A stretch of 12,615 nucleotides of DNA from contig DKBB01000148.1 in the NCBI GenBank assembly GCA_002451015.1, positions 11,255 to 23,869 of the forward strand. The letters run 5' to 3'. The stretch comes from Acidobacteria bacterium UBA6911. GTDB taxonomy: Bacteria > Acidobacteriota > UBA6911. This document shows, piece by piece, positions 6,967 through 12,615 of the stretch. The notes below the pieces were generated by a model. That model did not search any database and was not told the DNA's origin. It saw only the letters and a program-made list of their open reading frames with translations. Made by a program: the position numbers and the translations under genes. Position 1 is the first letter of the stretch, and the number at the start of each line of letters is the position of its first letter.

Positions 6967-7881
6967 CTAATTGGATTCCGAACGGGATTTCACACCCAGA
7001 GTTCCCATGTAGATGGCCCCAAGGACAACAACGACACCGATCCAGTTCAGTCCGCCGGTCGGGCGGTCGAAAAAGAACACGTCCCAGACAAAGGCCAGCG
7101 CCGGCTGCATCAGCAGGATCAGGCCGGAAAGAGACACGCGCAGACGCGGCAGGGCATGGGCGATCAGGATCCAGCCCACGCCCTGACTGAATATGCCCAG
7201 TAGGGTTAGAGAAAGCATGCTCTGAATGTCGGGGATAGCAAAGGAATCGCCGGAAAGCGACATTTCACCGGCAAGAACACCGGCTGAAGTCAGCGATACC
7301 ATCATCAGGATATAGAAGAAGGAAAGCTTCCTGGCATTCCCGTGGAGTTTTCGTATGGACAGCAGAAATCCGGAATAGAAGACCGAAGTGGCCAAGCCTG
7401 CGTATATCCCCAACCGGTACTTTGCTCCCAGCAGATCCCATTGGATTCCGACTACAAGCAACAGTCCGATAACGGCCAAAGGAACGGAAAACAGGTAAAC
7501 CGGCCGCAATTTTTCCTTAAATACCAATATGCCGACCAGGGCCATAACAAACACCTGGAAGTTGGGCAGGATGGTTCCCAGGCCGGGACCGACATAAAGG
7601 ATGCTGGTATGAAAACAGATCAGGTCCAGTGCAAATAAGATACCGGCCAAGAGCATCAAGCCTGTTTGCAGCCGGGACAGCCGGTGAAATTCCTTGCGCC
7701 AGACGGAACCCAGCAGAAGGAAAACACCTCCGATCAATACACGGTAAAAGGCTGCCGATGCAGGCGTGACATGACTGAGCTTGACCCAGACACCGGAGAA
7801 ACTGATCAAAACCGCGCCGATGATAAGGCACAGGATGATCCGGCTGTTGGGACGCGATACTTTTAAATCTTGGTTTGTCAT
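6967..7881 (-). CDS. EamA/DMT-family transporter
   Basis: A membrane protein of 304 residues with about ten hydrophobic helices arranged as two EamA repeats (roughly 18-145 and 160-295), the standard length and layout of drug/metabolite transporter superfamily exporters. Typical features are the basic N-terminus before helix 1, RVLIGGVFLLL after the first loop, the EKLRPVYLFSVPLAVIGLLLV junction, and the second-repeat segment LLMQPALAFVWDVFFFDRP. Family members export amino acids, metabolites or toxic compounds; the substrate cannot be deduced. ATG at 7881 has no strong Shine-Dalgarno sequence, but no nearby alternative start exists. It lies upstream of gntR on the same strand, 133 bases away, with its own separate promoter expected. 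No clear terminator follows its stop at 6967. Confidence 0.88.
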   Translation of the reverse strand: MTNQDLKVSRPNSRIILCLIIGAVLISFSGVWVKLSHVTPASAAFYRVLIGGVFLLLGSVWRKEFHRLSRLQTGLMLLAGILFALDLICFHTSILYVGPGLGTILPNFQVFVMALVGILVFKEKLRPVYLFSVPLAVIGLLLVVGIQWDLLGAKYRLGIYAGLATSVFYSGFLLSIRKLHGNARKLSFFYILMMVSLTSAGVLAGEMSLSGDSFAIPDIQSMLSLTLLGIFSQGVGWILIAHALPRLRVSLSGLILLMQPALAFVWDVFFFDRPTGGLNWIGVVVVLGAIYMGTLGVKSRSESN

Positions 7882-8023
7882 CCGGCGAAAAGGTTTAAAA
7901 TAGAAAGCATAGCATTATTAGGTATATCCAGCCCCATTCTTTTAGGACGATCATGCCTCAATTCCGATATTGTTTTTTTCTAAGAAAGCCGATCTCATTG
8001 GACCTCAATACTATAATAGGAGC

Positions 8024-8050
8024 AAATCCAATTTCGCCGAAGTTGGATTT
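8024..8050. repeat. Near-perfect 27-base palindrome upstream of the DUF6768-like gene
   Basis: Arms AAATCCAAtTTCG (8024-8036) and CGAAgTTGGATTT (8038-8050) are complementary around base C8037 at 12 of 13 positions; the exception is T8032 opposite G8042, a G-U wobble in RNA. It is flanked by TATAAT at 8012-8017 and TATAAT at 8050-8055. It may be an operator, or a 5'-leader hairpin if transcription starts from the first TATAAT. No T-run follows, so it does not look like a terminator. Confidence 0.55.
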
Positions 8051-8121
8051 ATAATAGACAAACCGTTGATTCAAAAAGCGAACGGTATTTTTACCATCTT
8101 CAACTTCGGAATTGAGATTAT

Positions 8122-8126
8122 GGGAG
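8122..8126 (+). promoter_or_regulatory. Ribosome binding site fixing the start of the small membrane protein
   Basis: GGGAG lies nine bases before ATG at 8136. It favours this start over the in-frame TTG at 8112, which would add eight residues unlike the family's usual beginning. Confidence 0.6.
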
Positions 8127-8135
8127 AAAATCCTT

Positions 8136-8507
8136 ATGAGCGCTATCGACGATAAAATCCGGGAGTCATTGAACAGCGAAGACAAAGAAGTTATGGAAAG
8201 CTATGGAAAAGAACTTGGTTTTTTCGGCCTCATCGCCGAGAGTTTCCGCGGAAAATTGAAGGCAATGGTGATTACGGTATTTCTCCTTGTACTCATTTTT
8301 GCCGTAATCCTGGTTATCTGTGCCGTAAATTTCTTCACAGTTGAAGATATTGCATTGAAACTGAACTGGCTGGCTGTCGGTCTGACCGCCCTGATCGTAA
8401 TCGGACTATTGCGGCTCTGGTATTTAATGGAACTGAACCGATTGTCCGTGATCCGGGAAATAAAACGGTTGGAGCTGCAGATTGCTCTGTTGGCGAAAAG
8501 ATTGTAA
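8136..8507 (+). CDS. Small two-helix membrane protein, DUF6768-like
   Basis: A 123-residue protein of unknown function. It opens MSAIDDKIRESLNSEDKEVM, then an aromatic/basic linker ESFRGKLK, two membrane helices (about 43-66 and 77-98), and a basic C-terminal helix ending REIKRLELQIALLAKRL that could form a short coiled coil. This plan (IDxxIRExL N-terminus, SFRG before helix 1, WY-MEMN-like segment and IKRLELQ tail) matches what I remember as DUF6768. Both ends are predicted cytoplasmic, so it may hold a soluble partner at the membrane. In other genomes I recall such genes beside ECF-type sigma-factor genes; none is seen here. It stands alone, preceded by a 254-base spacer with a 27-base palindrome, and ends 24 bases from the convergent ferredoxin gene. 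Family call moderate, protein-coding status strong. Confidence 0.75.
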   Translation: MSAIDDKIRESLNSEDKEVMESYGKELGFFGLIAESFRGKLKAMVITVFLLVLIFAVILVICAVNFFTVEDIALKLNWLAVGLTALIVIGLLRLWYLMELNRLSVIREIKRLELQIALLAKRL

Positions 8508-8531
8508 AGTATCCGGATCCCGGGTAAAGGA

Positions 8532-8870
8532 TCAGCACACCGGCGGCTTGGTGTTGGGAGGGGGCGGATTCTTCATCCCGATGCGGAAATATTCTCCGGT
8601 TTCCTTACGCTTCCATCCGACGCGCTGATTCAATGGATATTCTACGGTAATTGCATCCGGGATCGGGCAGTCCGCAGCACAGCAACCGCAGAACCAACAT
8701 TCATCAGGGTAGAGAACAATGGGAGGCTTCCCTTCCTCCGGATTGGGAACCATAACGTCCGTACGGCATACCTCGACACAAAGGTTGCAGCCCGTACAAA
8801 GATTTTCGTTGAAAACAATCACCTTGCACGGCGTCACCGGATTCGGCACAAGATAAGCTTTCTCTGCCAT
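8532..8870 (-). CDS. Dicluster 4Fe-4S ferredoxin partner of the flavoprotein
   Basis: A soluble 112-residue electron-transfer protein with two classical CxxCxxCxxxC motifs for two [4Fe-4S] clusters: Cys25, 28, 31, 35 and Cys58, 61, 64, 68. Extra cysteines occur at 15, 63 and at the very C-terminus (112). The ferredoxin core is followed by about 40 residues with WKRKETGEYFRIGMKN and a proline-rich PPPPN tail, resembling AprB-like subunits that wrap around a flavoprotein. The start at 8870 shares one base with the flavoprotein stop (TAATG), so the two are translationally coupled, and AAGGGGAAT lies just upstream; a ten-residue upstream extension to 8900 is therefore rejected. It should pass electrons between the flavoprotein FAD and a cellular carrier. 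An AprAB sulfate-reduction role is not claimed. Confidence 0.9.
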   Translation of the reverse strand: MAEKAYLVPNPVTPCKVIVFNENLCTGCNLCVEVCRTDVMVPNPEEGKPPIVLYPDECWFCGCCAADCPIPDAITVEYPLNQRVGWKRKETGEYFRIGMKNPPPPNTKPPVC

Positions 8871-10876
8871 TACAATTCCCCTTCCCTTGTAAGATCGCAA
8901 TGCTTGCGATAATTCTCTTCGTAACTTGCGGCATAGGGCGGCCGAAGCCAGTAATCGAGCGGAAGTTCACCGACTTGAATATTCTCGTTTTCCAGCCGTA
9001 TGGTCACGATCCTGTTCCATTCCGGCGGATCGACCTCGGGATAATCCATCCTCTTGAAATCCAAAAACAGACTGCTGGCCTTGCGAGCCAGGGACGCTTC
9101 CATGATTATTTTTCCCACGGTGATATGGGTCAGGTTCTCCAGGGAACGGCATAGCTCGTGAGGATTGCGGGCATGAGCCCTGGATGCCTCGCTTTCAAAT
9201 ATGCTGTCCATCCAGCGGATTCCCATTCCCAGCGTCTGCTCGTTTTTATATTCACCGCAATAGTCCTGCATGATGCGGCACAATCCGGCCCGCATCTCTT
9301 TCCAGCCGATCCCGTCCTTTCTCCTGACAGGTGCGTATACCCTTTCCTTTTCGCTGTCTATCTGATTTCTACCAATCGCCCCCTGCATGGAATCCCGCGC
9401 GTACCCGGCGGCTTTTCTCCCGGCGTACCTGCCGGTTGTTGCCGCATGTGCGTGAGTGCCTCCGGAATACTGTTGGCTTCCTGCGACATACAGCCCCTCC
9501 AGGTTCGTCCGGAGATCCCAGTCGAAAACGATACCGCCCCCGCCGCCGAAGGCCACCTCGCGCCACTGTCCCGGACCATAGGTCTCCCAGTTGGGACCCT
9601 GCCCGTAGTGCTCCGGCGGTAACACGGCCAGTTGGAGCATATCCTTGTCCGGATCGAATCCGGCCCTGTTGTAGGTTTCGTAAATGATCCGGCACTTCCC
9701 TTCGTTATAGACCATCAGACCCCAGATCGCCCTTCTTTCATTTTCCGGCATTCCCGGCAGATCCGCATAGAGAGGCAGAACGTATTCGCCGTTTTTTATC
9801 CTTTCGGAAAGATCAGGAATCAGGCTCGGCCCCCATATGTCGTAGGGCCCCCTGCGTCCGTAGCCGAAGAACTTCTGCCCCGGTGCCGGCTGGTATCGAT
9901 CCGATACTTTTTGGATCACATTCCCGTCCCGATCCACCCAGGGGATCTCTTTCCCGTTGGCATCCACAATCGTACAGGCGAACCAGGTATTGTTGTGATC
10001 GCCCGTCCCATAGGGAGGATAGCGGAAAAATCCGCTGGATAAAGCACGACCGCTTCTTTCCATCAGGGCCAATTCGGCACCGGCGTTCCATGCCATGGCG
10101 GTGCCGTCCCCGGAGTTGTTCGGGTCGTTGAAACTGGATCCGAAGCCGACCAGTTCGGTCGAAAAAATCCACTGCCCGGCCGGTACGGCCATGGAAAGAA
10201 TCACGGATTTCGACCTGAATATATAAAACTCGCCTGTGCGCGTGTGAACCCCGGCGGCGCCTACGACACGGCCTCCCTGGCGACCGTCTGCGGTCAACAG
10301 GATTGTGGCCATGATACGATCGTAGATTTTCACGCCCAATCGCAGCATCTCGTTATAGAGGGCGACCTTGATATCCGCGCCTCCGTTGACCCGGATACAG
10401 TAACGATTTTCGTAATCATAGGCGAACATGAGTTTGGTTTCTTCATCCCTGAAGTCGGCACCGGCGAATTCATCGTCGACATCCCGGACCTTTACCCCCA
10501 TCCGCTCGAGGTCCATGAGTGCATCGTAACTTTCATTGCACTGGATGTAGCAGCTGATCCCGTTTCCGAACTCGCCGTAGCTGTAGGGACCGAACGCCTT
10601 GACGATGTCCATCACTTCGTGCGGCGTTATCTTGGAACAGGGATTCGTGTAGGCGCCGTGCCAGTGGTCCACCCCCGCCCCGCCGGATCCGCTCCGGATG
10701 ACGGCGCCCTTGTCGACCACCACGACTTTGACGCCGCGTTTCGCGGCGCTGATTGCGGCATGGCATCCTGCAACGCCTCCCCCGAGGATGAGAACATCCG
10801 CGCTGACTTCATTCTCCTTCCCGTAGTTCACAGGGTATGGCCATTCCCGTGCCTCGGCCTCGTTCATGTCCGCCAT
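8870..10876 (-). CDS. FAD-dependent oxidoreductase, SDH/FRD/AprA flavoprotein superfamily
   Basis: A 668-residue FAD-binding_2-type flavoprotein, predicted cytoplasmic (no Tat or Sec signal). The dinucleotide-binding fold is at the N-terminus: ADVLILGGGVAGCHAA with GGGVAG at 32-37, then VVVVDKG and RSGSGGAG, which contact FAD in fumarate reductase relatives. The FAD-closing segment QYSGGTHAHAATTGRYAG (about 468-486, His475 and His477) matches the family's conserved C-terminal FAD site. The remaining ~180 residues form a C-terminal helical region ending in REGEL. Its partner is the coupled dicluster ferredoxin, as AprA pairs with AprB, but overall similarity points to an uncharacterised clade and the substrate is unknown. 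The start at 10876 is chosen because GGGAGG lies eight bases upstream; a 33-codon extension to 10975 would have a hydrophobic, Cys-rich, unlikely N-terminus. Confidence 0.9.
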   Translation of the reverse strand: MADMNEAEAREWPYPVNYGKENEVSADVLILGGGVAGCHAAISAAKRGVKVVVVDKGAVIRSGSGGAGVDHWHGAYTNPCSKITPHEVMDIVKAFGPYSYGEFGNGISCYIQCNESYDALMDLERMGVKVRDVDDEFAGADFRDEETKLMFAYDYENRYCIRVNGGADIKVALYNEMLRLGVKIYDRIMATILLTADGRQGGRVVGAAGVHTRTGEFYIFRSKSVILSMAVPAGQWIFSTELVGFGSSFNDPNNSGDGTAMAWNAGAELALMERSGRALSSGFFRYPPYGTGDHNNTWFACTIVDANGKEIPWVDRDGNVIQKVSDRYQPAPGQKFFGYGRRGPYDIWGPSLIPDLSERIKNGEYVLPLYADLPGMPENERRAIWGLMVYNEGKCRIIYETYNRAGFDPDKDMLQLAVLPPEHYGQGPNWETYGPGQWREVAFGGGGGIVFDWDLRTNLEGLYVAGSQQYSGGTHAHAATTGRYAGRKAAGYARDSMQGAIGRNQIDSEKERVYAPVRRKDGIGWKEMRAGLCRIMQDYCGEYKNEQTLGMGIRWMDSIFESEASRAHARNPHELCRSLENLTHITVGKIIMEASLARKASSLFLDFKRMDYPEVDPPEWNRIVTIRLENENIQVGELPLDYWLRPPYAASYEENYRKHCDLTREGEL

Positions 10877-10884
10877 TATCCTTT

Positions 10885-10890
10885 CCTCCC
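10885..10890 (-). promoter_or_regulatory. Strong ribosome binding site of the flavoprotein gene
   Basis: GGGAGG on the minus strand, eight bases before ATG at 10876-10874. It decides the start against the longer frame reaching 10975. Confidence 0.8.
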
Positions 10891-10904
10891 GGGTATCTGC
10901 CACC

Positions 10905-10932
10905 GCATTACCCTGAATAGATCCGGTGTCAA
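10905..10932 (-). promoter_or_regulatory. Candidate promoter of the flavoprotein-ferredoxin operon
   Basis: On the minus strand a perfect TTGACA (10932-10927) is followed after 16 bases by TAATGC (10910-10905), a poor -10 box. The predicted start of transcription lies about 22 bases upstream of the ATG. A strong -35 with a weak -10 could mean another regulator assists, but this is inference. An AT-rich tract follows at about 10954-10989. Confidence 0.35.
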
Positions 10933-11031
10933 AACAGGCGTATTCTATAACGGAACATAAAAAGTAATAAATCATTAATAATTATTCATGCACGAAACCG
11001 GTCCGTTCTAAGAATTTGCTTATCAGGAAAT

Positions 11032-11060
11032 TTGGCATTCGTAGAAATTCACGCTATGCT
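11032..11060 (+). promoter_or_regulatory. Predicted sigma-70 promoter of the histidine kinase gene
   Basis: TTGGCA (11032-11037, five of six consensus bases) and TATGCT (11055-11060, four of six) are spaced by exactly 17 bases. The predicted transcript would start near 11067, giving a leader of only about 13 bases that consists mostly of the ribosome binding site AGGGAG (11068-11073). This also argues against the in-frame TTG at 11032 and ATG at 11056 as starts. Confidence 0.5.
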
Positions 11061-11079
11061 TCCTTTTAGGGAGATGAAA

Positions 11080-12180
11080 ATGGCTTTTCCGGTGCGATAC
11101 AACAGGCGGATCCAGATCGTCCTGATCCTGCTCGGGATCATCGGAACAAGCCTGGCGCACTACTTCACTCCCGCATCCCTGATCCTGTGGCACAATATCT
11201 TTCAGCGTCTCTATTACCTGCCGATTGTATACGCGGCCGTGCGCTTCGGGTGGGTTGGAGGCCTGCTGGCTGCACTCCTCGCCGGCTTCTGCTACATACC
11301 GCACATTTTCCTGGACTGGCACCAGTATCCCGGCTATGCATTCAACCAGTACGCTGAAATAGTGCTTTTCTTCCTTGTCGGGGCCGTCACGGGATTTCTG
11401 GCAGACGGACAGCGCAAGAAACAGAAGGAACTGGAAAAAGCCGCCGGGCAGCTCGCCGAGGCGAACCGGGAACTCCGGGATAATTTCGAACGCATGAAGC
11501 GCGCCGACCGCCTCGCCGCTATCGGCAACCTTTCAGCAGGGCTGGCGCACGAAATTCGAAATCCTCTGGCCAGCATAGAAGGGTCCGCCGGGATCCTGGG
11601 GAAAGGAGACCTGACGGAAGAACAACACGGGGAATTCCTGGAGATTATTAAAAAGGAATGCCGGCGCCTGAACCGCCTGCTCGGCAACCTGCTGGATTTC
11701 GCGCGGCCGCCGGTTCCCCAGCGGCAATCCGTAATTCTGGATCCGCTGCTGGAGTCCGTCATACGTCTCGTCGCGCATACCGCCTCCGGAAAAGGCATCC
11801 GGATACACAAAACGGTTACGCCACAGGACCTGACTCTCAACGGGGATGGGGAACAACTGAAGCAGGTGATCCTGAACCTGGTCCTCAATGCTATCCAGGC
11901 CATGTCCGACGGAGGGAAGATTCTACTGAATGCCCGTATGGTTATCTCCGACTTGCATATTGAAGTCATCGATCAGGGGTGTGGAGTGGCGCCAGAAGAT
12001 CTGGACAGCATATTCACACCCTTCTTTACCACAAGGGAAAAAGGGACGGGGCTGGGTCTTGCGGTCGCAAACCAGATCGTCCTGCAACACGGAGGCATGC
12101 TGGAGGCGCGCAGCAATCCGGCCGGGGGGATGATTTTTACAATCGTTATTCCTCAAACAGAGAAAGAAACGTTCTCTTAG
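11080..12180 (+). CDS. Membrane sensor histidine kinase, NtrB-like
   Basis: A 366-residue sensor kinase. The N-terminal ~110 residues hold about four membrane helices (roughly 11-28, 43-56, 58-77, 92-110) with almost no periplasmic domain, suggesting membrane or intramembrane sensing. A charged coiled-coil linker (112-150) leads to the HisKA domain with autophosphorylated His157 in LAHEIRNPLASIEG. The HATPase domain carries the N-box Asn270 (NLVLNAIQAM), G1 box DQGCG (298-302), F-box TPFFTT and G2 box GTGLGL (322-327), so it looks fully active. The start at 11080 has AGGGAG six bases upstream. This type normally pairs with an NtrC-like sigma-54 regulator, but none is in the window. It is divergent from the flavoprotein operon and its stop overlaps the next convergent gene by four bases. 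Confidence 0.92.
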   Translation: MAFPVRYNRRIQIVLILLGIIGTSLAHYFTPASLILWHNIFQRLYYLPIVYAAVRFGWVGGLLAALLAGFCYIPHIFLDWHQYPGYAFNQYAEIVLFFLVGAVTGFLADGQRKKQKELEKAAGQLAEANRELRDNFERMKRADRLAAIGNLSAGLAHEIRNPLASIEGSAGILGKGDLTEEQHGEFLEIIKKECRRLNRLLGNLLDFARPPVPQRQSVILDPLLESVIRLVAHTASGKGIRIHKTVTPQDLTLNGDGEQLKQVILNLVLNAIQAMSDGGKILLNARMVISDLHIEVIDQGCGVAPEDLDSIFTPFFTTREKGTGLGLAVANQIVLQHGGMLEARSNPAGGMIFTIVIPQTEKETFS

Positions 12181-12615
12181 ATTTCAAGCTTTCCCTTGTA
12201 CTGCATATCCTTCAACTTGAATTCCTTCTTGATCACCGTGGTTGAGAAGGGACCGGAGATTTCAACCACAACTTCAACTTTCTTATCATTCAGGGAAATC
12301 AACGGCTCGTTGTTTTGATATCTCGAAAACGCTATATAGATATTGGTGTTCTCGCCGTCCTGGTTGGTAAATACTTCTATAGCCTTTATAGGGGGCTTGT
12401 TCTCAATAATCAGCTGCGATCCCGCCTTGATTGAATCTTTGTCATACCCCATGGGTCCCCTTCGGGGCATGCCGATGATCCCAACAATATATGTCGACTC
12501 CTGACGGTTAATCATTTCGGCCGCTTCTTCCGAAGTTTCCACGTTGTCCTTGAAGCGTAAAATGGCCACGGCTTGCTTGACAGGAAGAGAGGAGTGCCAC
12601 CGCACGATCACGGGA
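12177..12615 (-). CDS. Hypothetical protein, N-terminus cut by window edge
   Basis: The C-terminal 146 residues or so of a protein whose frame stays open to the right edge; the GTG near 12611 is unlikely to be the real start because the family-like segment VRWHSSLPVKQA already looks internal. The visible part has alternating strands with SLNDKKVEVVVEI and the ending FKLKDMQYKGKLEI. I recall this layout (a W-S-LPVKQA opening, an EFVTxL-like strand and a K-LKDM-Y-GKLE tail) in uncharacterised proteins of Acidobacteria and related soil or subsurface bacteria, often secreted. No catalytic motif, cysteine pair or membrane segment is visible. Its stop TAA overlaps the kinase stop TAG on the opposite strand. 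Confidence 0.75.
   Translation of the reverse strand, partial: PVIVRWHSSLPVKQAVAILRFKDNVETSEEAAEMINRQESTYIVGIIGMPRRGPMGYDKDSIKAGSQLIIENKPPIKAIEVFTNQDGENTNIYIAFSRYQNNEPLISLNDKKVEVVVEISGPFSTTVIKKEFKLKDMQYKGKLEI

Noticed and set aside
7958..8185. Overlapping 61- and 75-codon frames on both strands of the spacer
   Set aside because: They run through the palindrome, have no Shine-Dalgarno sequence, and the minus-strand one overlaps the DUF6768-like start.
8511..8531. CCGG/GGATCC-rich palindromic stretch between convergent genes
   Set aside because: Stem of about four base pairs with no T-run on either strand; too weak to call a terminator.
9158..10960. Several plus-strand frames of 80-240 codons
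   Set aside because: All are opposite the flavoprotein gene and lack ribosome binding sites or recognisable domains.
11033..11050. TGGCAT-like sigma-54 promoter upstream of the kinase
   Set aside because: No GC at the required -12 position; the sigma-70 pattern TTGGCA-N17-TATGCT fits better.
11334..11969. 211-codon open frame on the minus strand, Ser/Arg-rich
   Set aside because: Antisense to the kinase domains; composition is typical of a reverse-frame artefact.

Overview
The window holds eleven protein-coding genes (one cut by the right edge) and no RNA gene, insertion sequence or CRISPR array that I can see. The source looks like a free-living Gram-negative-type bacterium of medium G+C. 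Three weak clues lean towards Acidobacteriota (Aminicenantia-like) or Desulfobacterota: a CE15 esterase like those of Acidobacteria, a partial right-edge protein of a type I associate with Acidobacteria, and a flavoprotein/dicluster-ferredoxin pair typical of anaerobes. No ribosomal or marker gene settles it.

Left part (1-2698). A minus-strand two-gene operon encodes a sugar-phosphate-type nucleotidyltransferase (start 2383) and then an unusual serine hydroxymethyltransferase-like PLP enzyme (1519-53). A strong GC hairpin at the window edge is probably its terminator. The 315-base region upstream of the operon holds several small palindromes and separates it from the divergent gene at 2699.

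Middle (2699-7881). A secreted CE15 glucuronoyl-esterase-like enzyme on the plus strand ends 6 bases from the end of a convergent three-gene operon. That operon encodes a YtrA-type GntR repressor, an ABC ATPase and a polytopic ABC permease, joined by two ATGA overlaps. A perfect 9-bp inverted repeat covers its predicted -10 box, so autoregulation of an exporter is likely. Upstream of it on the same strand is an EamA/DMT-type transporter.

Right part (7882-12615). A 254-base spacer with a near-perfect 27-base palindrome precedes a small two-helix membrane protein of DUF6768 type. Next comes a translationally coupled minus-strand pair: an FAD-dependent SDH/FRD/AprA-superfamily flavoprotein and an 8Fe-8S-type dicluster ferredoxin. 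The pair is probably a cytoplasmic redox enzyme of unknown substrate. Divergent from it is an NtrB-like membrane histidine kinase, with no response regulator in view, which is a natural candidate to control the neighbouring redox pair. Its stop codon overlaps the stop of a convergent partial hypothetical protein at the right edge.

No obvious new defence or mobile system is present. The points most worth a second look are the redox pair with its kinase, the nucleotidyltransferase/SHMT-like pair, the altered catalytic acid of the CE15 esterase, and the palindromes at 6875-6898 and 8024-8050.
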